A stretch of DNA of 64,000 bases. Origin: Euphorbia lathyris (taxonomy: Eukaryota; Streptophyta; Magnoliopsida; Malpighiales; Euphorbiaceae). The stretch's first letter is position 1; each line of letters begins with the position of its first letter. The translations under genes were made by a program, and so were the position numbers. Positions 11,703-22,309 of the stretch are shown here, piece after piece. The stretch is from NCBI RefSeq assembly GCF_963576675.1, contig NC_088916.1:19010501-19074500 (forward strand), written 5' to 3'. The notes beneath the pieces were generated by a model. The model saw only the letters and a list, made by a program, of their open reading frames with translations. It was not told where the DNA came from and made no database searches.

Positions 11703-11716
11703 GAAGCCCCCCCTAA
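11703..11716 (-). other. Polypurine tract of Tat element
   Basis: The plus strand reads GAAGCCCCCCCTAAA, so the minus strand has a G-rich purine run (AGGGGGGGCTTC) directly upstream of the 3' LTR. This is the plus-strand primer position. Confidence 0.75.
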
Positions 11717-11810
11717 ATGCCAGAAAGTCCTTTAGGGCTTTTGAGTGCCTTGCGCCGTCACCATTATCTGCATTAATTACCGCGTTGTGTCGAAGCGATA
11801 CAACCGATGA

Positions 11811-11818
11811 CACGTGGC
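11811..11818 (+). promoter_or_regulatory. G-box upstream of the antisense gene
   Basis: CACGTGGC is a perfect G-box core (bZIP/bHLH target). It lies about 200 bases upstream of the ATG at 12012, followed by a pyrimidine-rich leader (11860-11940) typical of plant 5' UTRs. No clear TATA box is visible. A GTAAGT donor-like word near 11970 hints at a leader intron. Confidence 0.35.
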
Positions 11819-12011
11819 ATCTGCGCGCGGCCCGATGACAGTGTAAAGAGAACGTCATTTCCCTTTTTCATTTTTCTCCTTTCACTTCATCTTTCTGTTT
11901 TCGACTTTGTGTCTTCGAATCTTTCTAGAGCCTTTTCGCAGATTCAGATTTGCCTCGATTCTGCTTCATGTAAGTGCTTTTTCTTTTACTTTTGTGTTCA
12001 TCCATTTCTGA

Positions 12012-14206
12012 ATGTTAAAGAGTAGTTCCTCTTCTGATTCTACGGTCGAACTTTTTAATTTGCCCTCTCCGTCCGACGTTGAGTTCAGTTGGACTTCTTC
12101 CTCTGCGTCGGAAACCTCCATTTCTTCTGAGCACACCAATAGTACCGATTTAGCTGAGTTGCATAAATCGGCGTGTACTAGGAGTAGAACTCGTGTAAGT
12201 AACCCTATGAGATTTTTGGGGATGGAAGCTTCTTCATCTGTCCCTGTTAGGAGAAAGGCTCCCCGAGCTAATTCCATTTCATCCCGTATGAGCTATGCGG
12301 ATTTGGCGTATCTGGCGGATAGCTTTCCTTGGATAAAAAATTATGAAACTTTGTTAGCTGAAGTGCATCATAGACCCGCTGATCCGCCCAACGGTTATCT
12401 GACCGTTTATTATAGCCACGTGGAGAGAGGTTTCCAGCTGCCTCTTTCAAAGATGATGGAGGATATCCTCTCTTATTTTGACATCACTGTATGCCAACTG
12501 CATCCGAATGGTTGGCTGGATCTAGCTCTTGACTGTTACTTAGCTTTAAATCTTGGGATAGTTTGTACGCCCCGTATCTTTCGTGCTCTCTATAAGCCTT
12601 CTAAACGAACTTCAGAGTTATTCTACACATTTTCCAAATTTGGGTCATACGCCCCCTTCTACGGTAAAATGTCCAATGTTCACTGTTGGGACGAAAAGTT
12701 CTTCTTTGTGAAGATCAAGTAGGGCGAACCCCTTGGGTTTCCCTCACACTGGAATCCTAGGCCTCTGCACATGACGGGTGGCATACGTATACTGACGGAG
12801 GATGATGAGACCACCATAGAAACTCTACTAGAGGTGAAGGCGGGTTCCTGGTCATACGCCTTAGCCTTAGCCTTTATGCTGAGTGATGTTCCTTTGATCC
12901 GCCAGACTGCGGACAAACTAATTTATTCAAAGATTCCACAGTTAGATCAAGGTAACTTGGCTTGTGCATTTCTTTTAATTGTTTGGATTTTCTTCATTTG
13001 GTAGGGGTGTAACTAAAGCAAATGACGCTATTGCAGAAAAGCGTAAGAAACAGCTTGAGAAGGCAGCTCTCAAGAAGGCGGGTCATCTGAAGGACTCTAG
13101 GAAGGGTCCAGCACAGGTGCCTGATGAGCCTGTTCCCAAGAAGAGAAAGACAGACCCTGCTACACAAAAGTTAATGGCGGATGCTCTGAAGTCCGCCCCT
13201 TCAGCAGTGATGGAGAAAGAACAAGTGAGTTGTTTGTTGTCTGCTGTTTTTTTAGCTTGAGTTGAATGTCAGGTTTTTGACTCTGTTATTATTTACGAAG
13301 GTGATGAAGCCTGACTGGGGCACATACTGGTCCGCAAAGTAGGGGCCCAAGGGACTTTTAGAAACGAGCGGGTCATCAATGACATAGATGAGGCCCTTGG
13401 TCATTTGGGTTCCATTCAGAGCAAACAGAACCAGATCCCAGCTGCTACTCACGTACAACGATCCAAGGCGGATCTTCTGGAAGTAAGTTCTTATATGCAA
13501 AGAGTTTTTCGTTATTGGGTGATATACTACTGATGCCCCGCTTTTTTAACAGATGTACACTCGCCTCCGGGCCGTTGAGTCTGAGCTCCTTCAGAGCGTG
13601 GCGGATAAGGCCACAATAACTAAGTTGGAGAAAGAAGCTGTGTCCGCTGCATCCGCCCTTGTGGCAAAAGATTCAGAGATTGCGCAAAAAGACACGGTAG
13701 TTGCGCAGAAGGATGCTGAGATTGCCAGGAAAGATGCTGAAATAAGGCAGCTAAAGGAGTCAATTGAGATGGAGAAGCGAGAGCGAGTGAGTGCAGTAGA
13801 AGCTGCCGAATATATGGCCGGGGAACAAGCCTATTATTATGGAGAACTTCTCATGGCGTATATTAAGGTGTTGTATCCAGACTTGGGTTTCGAGGACCCT
13901 CAGCTCAATGTCCCATCGCCAGATGAGGTGCGAAAGCTTGATCAGGAGGATGATGCAAGAAGCTTTCTGCGTGACCGCGTTAAAAAGTTACAGTTGAAGA
14001 AAGCAACGGAGGAGGAGAGCAATAATCCTGTCAATGCGCCAAAGGCGGATGACGTCTTGACAATTGAAGATACTGCTCCTCCTGAAGGTGAGCCATTGGC
14101 GGATACGTTAGCTCCACCCGAAGGCGTATTGCCAGTTACTAATGAGGATAACTCCCAGGCGAGTGTATCTGGGGCGAAGAACGTTGAAGGGGGAGATCCC
14201 CATTAA
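12012..14206 (+). pseudogene. Antisense multi-exon ORF of Tat element (PF04195-like)
   Basis: It reads on the plus strand, opposite to gag-pol. First exon 12012-12951: residues around SYADLAYLADSFPWI, PPNGYLTVYYSHVERG, LPLSKMMEDILSYFDI and QLHPNGW resemble the plant 'putative gypsy type transposon' family (PF04195). An in-frame TAG lies at 12720-12722. Later parts are a Lys-rich segment (13006-13224, with PKKRKTDP as a possible nuclear signal), RNERVINDIDEALGHL, then a coiled coil from 13553 (repeats of AQKD/ARKD-type heptads) to 14206. The best intron is 13483-13552 (GTAAGT...TTTTTTAACAG), which keeps the frame; others at about 12952-13004 and 13225-13300 are likely, but frames do not join cleanly. 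The function in the element is unknown. Such antisense ORFs are known in Tat elements. Confidence 0.72.
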
Positions 14207-14819
14207 TGTTTAACTGTAACTTGTTTTGTGTTTCATATATGTATGAACAGTACAATGCTTTTATAATGTGATGCACATTTATCCAATTTACGTTTGCGTA
14301 AAGGTTATAAGCTTTGTAGAATGTAATGTAGAGTAGGTGGCCAGCCATACCCTAGTATGTGATCCTTTTTCGAAGGAGTTTTTAGAAAGCTGTTTTATTC
14401 CTTTTGAAGGAAGTAAAGCTTGCCCATGGGATCAGCTTACTACCTATCTTTAAGGTGAAGGGATCCGCCCGTAGGACTTTTAGTAAGACTTTCTTGTGGA
14501 AAAGAGTCGTCTATTTGGAGAGCGTAAAAACCTTGCGTCCAAGGAATGTTTTAACTCATTTGGTGTCCAACCATGGGTGGTAATAATGTTTTAGATTGAT
14601 ATCCCCCTCAAATGTGACCATAGGAATATTTATATTGCTTGTACTAAAATCTTGAAGAAGAAAAGAACATAAATATTTGAACAATTTTTATTGATTTGAT
14701 AAGAGAATTACATCTTTCAGATCTTATACGTGAGCCTCATTAAAACATTTAACAAGAAAAACCACATGGAAAAAAAGCTTATTAAAGGAAAAAGAGTACT
14801 CAAGACCTGTGTATCACTG
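14207..14819. other. Convergent 3' region between antisense gene and integrase
   Basis: No ORF of note. The plus-strand antisense gene and the minus-strand gag-pol converge here, so their transcripts would end within or overlap across this stretch. No clear polyadenylation signal can be singled out. Confidence 0.5.
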
Positions 14820-15578
14820 TTACTCCTTGGCAAAGTACTTCTTGAGGTTATGGAGATTCCAAGTTCTGGGCAGTGTATTTCCCTCCATATCTTGTATTTT
14901 GAAGGTGGCGGATCCAATTTTCTCTACAATGCGATAAGGACCTGACCAGTTGATCCCCAATTTTCCTTTTCCTTCTTGGGATTGGATCTTATCCGCCTTG
15001 CGGAGTACTAGATCCCCCTCATTGAGATCTACTAGTTTGGCATGTTTGTCATGATAAGCTGCTATGCGCTGTTTGTAGGCGGCCAGCCTAATGTATGCCT
15101 TTTCTCTTTTATCTTCTACATGATCTAGACTCTCTCTAAGACGTAGAGGGTTCTCCTTTTCGCAGTAAAATGCTACTCTATCAATTGGAATTTGTAGTTC
15201 AACGGGGATGACCGCTTCTATGCCATGAGATAGGGCGAATGGCGTTTCTCCGGTGGTCGCTCTTGGAGTAGTTCGATACGCCCATAAAACATTCATCATC
15301 TGATCCGCCCACTTTTTATCATGCTCTCCTAGTCTTTTCTTTATGCCTTTCATGATTGTCCGATTCGTGACTTCGGTCATGCCATTGGATTGAGGGTAAT
15401 AGACTGAAGAGAATCTGTTTAGGATGCCCAACCCTTCACAGAAATTTTTGAACTCTGCACAATTAAACTGTGTACCATTGTCAGAGATGATGGTGTGTGG
15501 AATTCCATACCTTCCTACAATGTTGTCTCTAACAAACTCTACCATCCTTTCTGCTGTGATAGATGATACCGCCTCTGC
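14820..15578 (-). pseudogene. Tat integrase, core and C-terminal part
   Basis: The ORF from 15545 holds the second catalytic Asp in TIISDNGTQF and the Glu region in QSNGMTEVTNR, where the E-V-x-N-R pattern follows. WAYRTTPRATTGETPFALSHG is conserved in gypsy integrases. It ends GPYRIVEKIGSATFKI, a chromodomain-free C-terminus. It is in the same frame as the upstream ORF, separated by one TAA at 15579-15581 directly after FTKWV. Integrase inserts the cDNA copy into chromosomes; here translation would stop in mid-core. Confidence 0.88.
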
Positions 15579-17831
15579 TTATACCCATTTGGTGAAATGA
15601 TCCACAGCTACTATCACATATCTCCTTTGTTTACGTGTGGTCAGAAAAGGCCCAACGATGTCTATGCCCCAGAAGGCAAAGGGTCTTCCCTCTATGATTG
15701 GTCTTTGGAGATATCGGGCAATATGTGAATCATTGGCATGAATTTGGCAATTATGGCAAGTCTCCACCAATTTGTGTGCGTCCAGCTCGGCTGTAGGCCA
15801 GTAGAATCCCAGCAATCTGGCTTTTTTTACTATAGAGGCGGATGCTTCATGAGCTCCATAAGTTCCCTCATGTAACTCCTTAAGGACGTTGTATCCTTCT
15901 TCTGGCAGAATACATTTTAACCATGGATGATTAAAAGATTTTCTATACAGATGGTCCCTAATCATTGAGAAATAGGCTGCTTTCCGGACTATGCGCCGAG
16001 CTTCCTCTTGATCTGTGGGTAATACGCCCTCTGACAGATATTGGCGAATTGGAGTTCGCCAATCATTCTCTATTGTCACAAGTAAAGCTATCTCTTCTAT
16101 GGTAAATGCGGGAGCTGTTTTGATCTCAAACGGACACTGTGGATCGGCCCAATTTTCATTACTGCAAGCTAATTTTGCTAAATGGTCTGCTTCGGTGTTA
16201 GATCCTCTGGGTACATGGACCAGTTCCCATTTAGTTTCTTTGGCTTCCAGGTGATCCAGTAGTTTCTTCACCTCAGAGGCATATTTGGCCAAAACCTCAT
16301 CCTTAACCTCGTAATTCTTGATTACTTGATTGACCATTATTTTGGAGTCACTATAAATTACGATCCGCTCAGGAGTAATTTCTTTCAATAGACGTAACCC
16401 CAATATCAAAGCTTCATACTCCGCTGCATTGTTAGTTGCCAGAAAATCTAGTTTGGCGGCGTACCGTAGTTTTATGTACTGAGGACCTTGGATCATGATG
16501 CCTATTCCTGCTCCGTCTGATGAAGAAGCCCCATCTGTGTACATTGTCCATTCCTCCACTGGCACCTTTGGGAGATTTACCCCTTCATCGGTAAATTCAT
16601 TTACAAAGTCTGCCAAGACCTGACTTTTTAAGGCTGACCGGCCTTCATACCGCACATCAAACTCTCCCAGGCGGATTGCCCACTCCATCAGGCGCCCTGA
16701 AGTGTCTGGTTTTTGCAGCACTTTTCTCATAGGTATATGGGTTCGAACTATAACTGTATGAGCCTGGAAATAAGGTCTGAGGCGGATGGCGGTTGTGACA
16801 ACGGCTAGAGCCATTTTGTCCAATTTGGAGTATCTAGTCTCAGCATCTTTTAATACTTTGCTCACATAGTAAATAGGATATTGCTGACCATCTTCTTCCC
16901 ATATCATAACTGTGCATATGGCTTTATCAGTAACGGAAACGTACATATAAAGATCCTCACCTTTTAATGGCCGAGTCATCAAGGGCGGCTCTGTCAAGAA
17001 TCGCTTGATTCCCTCAAATGATTTTTGACAATCTTCATTCCACTCAAATGTCTTTTGCTTCTTGATAACCTCATAGAAGGGCTGACATCTTCGTGCCGAA
17101 CAAGAAATGAACATGCCCAAGGCTATGATTCGCCCATTAAGGCGTTGTACCTCCCTCACGTTCTTTGGTGCCTGCATGCTTAACACGGCTTTGATTTTAT
17201 CAGGATTAGGGCTTACTCCCTTCTGGCTAATCATGTAACCCAAAAACTTCCCATATGTGGCACCGAAGGTACATTTTTCTGGATTTAGCTTGATATTATG
17301 ACGCCGGAGTACGTCCAGTACCTCCTTTATATCATCTGCATGCCTCTCCACTGTAGTACTTTTGATGATCATATCGTCCACATAGACGGAGAAGTTGTCA
17401 CATTGGCTATCTGCGAATATCTTATTCATCATCCACTGATATGTGGCTCCTGCATTTTTCAAACCAAAAGGCATTACTTTGAAACAGTATGTAGCTTGGT
17501 GAGTTACAAATGATGTCTTGATCCTATCAGAAGGCTCTATAGGAATCTGGTGATAACTTGATTTCACGTCGGTGAAAGAGTACATGGCATGTCCGGCAGT
17601 TGCATCCACCAAGATATCAATGCATGGTAAAGGATAATTGTCTTTGGGACAAGCTTTGTTGAGATCTGTAAAATCAATACACATGCGATATGATCCGCCA
17701 GGTTTTTTGACAAGAACCACATTCGCCAGCCACTGAGTATACAATACTTCTTCAATGGCGTCTGCCTTTTTAAGTTTGGCGATTTCCCCCTCAATCACTT
17801 TTTGTCTTTCCGGGCCATGGGTTCTTCTTTT
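15579..17831 (-). pseudogene. Tat RT, RNase H, second RNase H and integrase N-terminus
   Basis: In the 739-residue ORF from 17798, RT carries CIDFTDLNKACP, SFTDVKSSYHQI (first Asp), MPFGLKNAGATYQ and YVDD at residues 139-142. The usual gypsy RNase H region follows (about 285-400, with PIYYVSKVL). A second RNase H domain then spans about 415-545. It has MYTDGASSSDGAG (Asp422), NNAAEYEAL (Glu460), YSDSK (Asp484) and NTEADHLAKL (Asp538), so all four acidic positions are kept. The HHCC integrase zinc finger (GTYGAHE, CHNCQIH) and GIDIVGPF (first integrase Asp) end the ORF at the TAA of 15579. A stop at 17832-17834 separates it from protease, in the same frame. Confidence 0.92.
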
Positions 17832-18527
17832 TTATGCAACGGGAGTGGCACTGCTGTCAATGTTTAGCTTGTGTGTGATTATGTCAGGACTAATTCCGGG
17901 GAGAATTTCATCCTTCCAAGCAAAGACATTTGAAGCTTCATGGAGAACTTTGGCGATTGCTTCTTTGATTTCTCCTTTAAGTTCTTTCGCCATTCGTACC
18001 TGTTTTTCATCCACCAAAAGGTACATTTCTGTCTCGCCCAATGCCATTGTTACGAGATCTTCTTCATGTTCTCCTGGAGATTGTGGGCGAATGGCCAAGG
18101 ATGCCGTATATGTCTCCTGAGATACTTTTTGGTTTCCCCTAATCATCACACCTCCCTTGGCTGTGGGGATATAAAGAGTTAGATGGCATATCGAGATAAG
18201 AGCAGCAGTTTCAGAAATGAATGGCCGCCCAAGGATGATATTATAGGCTAATTGTCCGTCCGGGATAGAAAATTCCAAGTCACCTCTCCAAATTTGATCC
18301 TCATCCGCCATTTCACAATCTAAAGTTACCTGACCTTTTGTTTGTATTGTTTGTCCGGTTACGCCCAAGATGTCAACCACCATAGTTTCTACCTAAATGG
18401 GATCAATCATCAGTTTGGCAAAGGCTCCCCTTGTAATAACGTTGCAAGAACTTCCTGTATCGATCATCACTCTTTTCATTTCCCAGCCTTCTATCATCAT
18501 TGTAATAACCAAAGCATCTGCATGTGG
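17832..18527 (-). pseudogene. Tat aspartic protease
   Basis: Reading through two TAG codons (18528-18530 and 18393-18395), the frame is continuous with gag. The active site reads VMIDTGSSCNVI just upstream of 18395, a canonical D-T-G. From 18383 the ORF continues with LAYNIILGRPF, the flap and second half of retropepsin, then a linker (FAWKDEILPGISPDI) leading into RT. It ends at a TAA (17832-17834). Gag, protease and pol therefore form one frame, broken only by stops. Confidence 0.85.
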
Positions 18528-20525
18528 CTAGATCTCCGGACCACTATCTGCAAACGGGCGATTAAACGAAGCTTTATCCAGAGCCGTGGTTTTTGCTTTC
18601 TTCTGTGCAAGTTGATAGCCGGGTCCGCCTGCTATGACATTGATAGTTCCTTTTGCTTTTTTCTTTGACTCATCCTTGGATCTATCACTATCTCCCTTCT
18701 TTCCATCACTTTGGACGAAGCGGTCCAATTTTCCTCTCTCGATAAGCCTTTCTATCTCTATGGCTAACTCCCAGCATGCATCTGTGTCATGTCCATTTTT
18801 TCTGTGATATTTGCAATAATTTGTGGGATTTTTGCTAGTATTATTGTACTCCCCCCCTTTGGGATCGGGGTATGAAATGCTCCGTTTGTACTTGCTATTC
18901 TCAATCCACATGAGTATTTCGCTTTTAGAAGCATTAAGAGGAGTAAAGTCGGCGACAAATTTTGATTTGTTACGAGAATCCTTGCGCCTGTTTCTAGAAG
19001 AAGAATCTCGATTTTTCTCATGATCCCGATTGTGTGATTCGCCTTTTGATTTACGGGATGGAGATGACTTTTCATGGCGGATGTCGTCTACCTCCATGAA
19101 TGCTTTGCAGCGTTCAATTAGATCTGCCATATTGCGGGGTTTTCTCCGGATGAGATCCTCTTGTAAGCTTTTACATGTCGTGTTTTGGGCCAAAGCTTCT
19201 GCAGCTATAGAAACGTCTACATCAACAATCCGTATGCACAGCTTGTTGAAATTATCAACGTATTCCCGGATAGGTTCATTAGCCTTCTGCTTTAACTCGA
19301 AAAGCTTGGGAGACTTGATAACTGGAGGAATACATCCGTCGAATTTAGCACAAAACTCTGTGCTTAGTTGATCCCAACTGTCAATTGATCCTGGGGGTAA
19401 AGACTGGAACCAATCATATGCGGGCCCGCCCAGGGTAGTGATGAACATGCGGTATAGTACCGCCTCGCTGACGCGGTTAAGACCCAGCAACATCCTATAC
19501 TTCCTGGCATGAGCCTCAGGATTGTCTGTACCTGTATAAAGAGGAATGTTAGGAATTTTTTGATTCCGAGTGGTTTCTTCTGCCTCGATCCAAGCTGTGA
19601 AGGGCGAATCCCTATTGGCGAATGGATTGTGCCTAGCCTCTTCCTCGTTCATTTGAAGCACGGTTGCTCTAACTCGTTCTTCAAAGGTTCTTGGCTCTCG
19701 CCGTCGGTGTCTATATTGTGGTGATCCAGTTGGAGATCTACTAGGAGAATCTGAACCTCCAGATCCGGATGATGGATCCGATGGTGAACGGCCGCCTCTA
19801 CCTCCGGATCCGCCTCCATTACCACGTCCGCCCCTACCTGAACCACCACCTCCCGAGCCGCCAGCTCCTGATCCGCCAATATTTAATCGATCCTGACCTC
19901 CAGGGTTTCCTGCAGAGACATGTCCAACATCTCTTGGCCGAGATGATGATGGTAGGCCGGTATTTTGAGATGTGTCCATGGGCCTTTTACTAAGTCGATG
20001 TATCGAAGATGGAGGTGACCTACCTCTGCGAGAAGAACCATGTCCTCATGGTGAAGATGTTCTTTGATGTTTCTCGATCCGCTGTTTCTTATGTTTTCGC
20101 AAAGTAGAACCTCCTTCTGGAAGTCCAGATCTCATACGCCGAGGAACACTAGGAAATAATTCACGGTTGAGTGGCGGAACGCCCGCTGGCATAGTTGTGG
20201 TTATCATGGAATCCGTTGTGCTTGCCTGTAGAAACGAGGAGTTTGGTGCATTTGGGCCTAGGGCCATCTCACGTGGCCATGGGGGGTTTGTTGATGTTGA
20301 TGCCAGGCTCCAAGTTGGAGGGATAATCATATATGACCGCAAAAGATTACCCATTTCATTTCCAAATTCCCTCTCAATTGCTCCTGCCCACATATCAATG
20401 ATAGCCGCATGCGGCCTGCTTCCTTCCGGTTGATCAACCTGAACTGAACTAGTTACCGGTTGACTGGATGGTGTTACTGATGGAGTTTCCACCTCCGAGG
20501 TGGGATTTTGCTCTTCACTTGTCAT
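18528..20525 (-). pseudogene. Tat gag
   Basis: The frame opens at ATG 20525, ends at TGA 20046-20048 and continues in the same frame to 18528. The N-terminal third is Ser/Pro/Thr-rich. After the stop there is a long Gly/Ser-rich segment, then the gag core (about 19500-19100): PNIPLYTGTDNPEAH, YRMFITTLGGPAYDWF, LSTEFCAKFDG and LFELKQKANEPIREY. A Lys/Arg-rich stretch precedes a single knuckle, YCKYHRKNGHDTDAC (C-x2-H-x4-H-x4-C, the Tat variant). Gag forms the virus-like particle and binds RNA. The ATG is the first in frame after the PBS region. Confidence 0.88.
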
Positions 20526-20576
20526 GTTTGTTTAGAATGTTCTTGTAGAAACCTTGATTGGATTAAGGAATCCACC

Positions 20577-20590
20577 TTCACCACACCAAT
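20577..20590 (-). other. Primer-binding site region of Tat element
   Basis: On the minus strand the sequence directly after the 5' LTR reads ATTGGTGTGGTGAAGG. A tRNA 3' end complement starting TGG is expected within two to three bases of the LTR and is present (TGGTGTGGTGAAGG). I cannot name the tRNA with confidence. Confidence 0.55.
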
Positions 20591-21086
20591 TGATAACAAG
20601 TGGAGAATTTCTGATCGGAGCTCGTCTCTGTGGGGGGCGTCGTTGGGATCGACGGGGGGAAGCTCTGATGCCAAAGTCAGTAGAGATTTGGATAATAAAC
20701 TGAATTGACAAAGTTTAGAGAATATGGAAGTAAGTGTACCTTTGATAGCCCTAGATGTAGGCTATTTATATAGTTGGTAAGTTGTAACTTCTTAGTTCCA
20801 TTAATGCTCCATTAATGGCGGGTTATTGAGTCCCTTTAAGACAACCGTTACCAGACGATTGATAGCTCATTAATAGCTTTTATTGCTGTATTTAACTTGG
20901 CCGTTATAAGGCGAACAGCTTCGTCCGAAGAGATTCGCCATGGAGATCCGCCAGCGGATCTCAGGTAGCATAGCTATGGAGATAAGCCCATTGAGTCGCC
21001 TTGATACGCCGCACTCAGCTGATGAGTGGCGTTTCTTCAGGAGAATATCCTTCTTGGTCCTTCTGGATAATATCACAATGTTATCA
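20591..21086 (-). repeat. Tat element 5' LTR (496 bp)
   Basis: TGATAAC...GTTATCA; differs from 11208-11702 at about six positions plus one extra G in a G run. The right target duplication AAGAG follows at 21087-21091. Confidence 0.95.
20763..20774 (-). promoter_or_regulatory. TATA box in Tat 5' LTR
   Basis: The minus strand reads CTATATAAATAGC within the 5' LTR, correctly oriented to drive gag-pol on the minus strand. Confidence 0.6.
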
Positions 21087-22250
21087 AAGAGTAAGGATGT
21101 TACCTCATTGTTGTGTTCCTCTTGTTCAGAATCTTCAGAAAGGTCAACTTGCTCAGATTGAGAATGGTCAGCTGCATCATCTGCCATGAAGCATATATTT
21201 GCCGTCTCATTTGCCTCATCTTCAGACGAGGTTGACTCATCACTATCACTCCATGTGGCCATCATTGCCTTCTTGCTTCCCTTCTTTTCTTTCTTCAGAT
21301 TTGGGCAGCTTGACTTAATGTGCCCAGTTTGATGGCACTCGAAGCATGTGACAGGCTTGGAGCTGTCCTTTTTATATCTGGTGTCACTGGACTCAGCTTT
21401 GTACCTATCTCCTCCTTTGTATGGCCTTTTGCTGTTCCTATCATTCCTTTTGAACAACTTCTTCATTTTTCTGGTGAACATGGCCATTTCCTCATCATCA
21501 GATGAGTCAGCTTTCATGACAAGTGATTTCTGTTTCTTGTCTTTTGACTTTTCTTTTGCTTCAAAATTTTTCATCGACATCTCATGAGTCAGCAGAGATC
21601 CGATCAGCTCATCATACTTATACGTGGTCAAGTCTTGGGCTTCCTCTACGGTAGTTTTCTTGGCTTGCCAACTCTTAGGTAGACTTCTCAAGATTTTTTT
21701 TCACATGTTCCTCTTTAGTGAAGTTCTTTCCGAGCCTTTTGAGCTCATTTATGATATTTGTGAATCTTGAGTTCATCTCTGAGATGTCTTCATTTTCGTT
21801 CATCTCGAACAGTTCGTAGAGTCTCATGTGCTGATTAACTTTGGACTCTTTGACCTTACTTGTGCCTTCATAGGTCACCTCCAGCTTCTTCCATATTTCC
21901 TGTGCCGACTCGCAACCTGAAATCTTATTGTACTCTACAGCATCTAGAGCACAGTGAAGCATATTGATAGCCGAAGCATTATTTTGAAGTTTTTTAAGGT
22001 CATCTTCTGACCACTCAGTTTCACTCTTGACAACTTTCTCTTTGTCAACAGTTTTATAAGGCACATATGGGCCTTGGACAATTGCAAGCCATGCACTCAT
22101 GTTTGTGGCTTGAATAAAGTTTTTCATCCTATTCTTCCAAAATGTATAATTATATCCAAAGAATAGGGGAGGTCGACTAATTGATAATCCCTCAGGGAGT
22201 ATCTGTGTTGTTTGGTTCCCGGGAAGGAAATGAGTGCTGTTTTCAGCCAT
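21087..22250 (-). pseudogene. Copia gag, N-terminal part
   Basis: ATG at 22250, shortly downstream of the PBS. The words ISRPPLFFGYNYTFWKNRM, WLAIVQGPY and CESAQEIWKKLEVTYEG are characteristic of copia UBN2-type gag. A frame change lies near 21690, inside an LRSLPKSW/VKKNLEKST overlap. The continuation (LLTHEMSMKNFE, KSLVMKADSSDDEE) has an intact knuckle CFECHQTGHIKSSC (C-x2-C-x4-H-x4-C) and an acidic tail. The Tat element interrupts it at the AAGAG site; the rest of gag resumes at 11207. The last 65 or so residues of the annotated frame come from the Tat LTR. Confidence 0.85.
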
Positions 22251-22295
22251 TTGTTGGGATCAGCTCAAGATTGTTTTTTGAGTAGTGAGCTTTTG

Positions 22296-22307
22296 GCTCT
22301 GATACCA
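22296..22307 (-). other. Copia primer-binding site (initiator Met tRNA type)
   Basis: The minus strand reads TGGTATCAGAGC, the standard plant copia PBS complementary to the 3' end of initiator methionine tRNA. It lies two bases inside the 5' LTR end (CCAACA). Confidence 0.93.
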
Positions 22308-22309
22308 CT

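Larger units (their letters stand above)
11208..21086 (-). mobile_element. Ty3/gypsy Tat-lineage retrotransposon, complete, young
   Basis: It is flanked by a perfect 5-bp target duplication AAGAG (11203-11207 and 21087-21091) inside the copia gag. Both LTRs begin TGATAAC and end GTTATCA. Element order on the minus strand is LTR, PBS, gag, protease, RT, RNase H, second RNase H, integrase, then an antisense gene on the plus strand, PPT and LTR. The RT-before-integrase order is Ty3/gypsy; dual RNase H and an antisense ORF after pol are Tat-lineage traits (Retand/RIRE2/Grande-like). The LTRs differ by about six substitutions and one indel in 495 bp, so insertion is recent. Yet gag-pol carries five in-frame stops. 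Confidence 0.93.
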
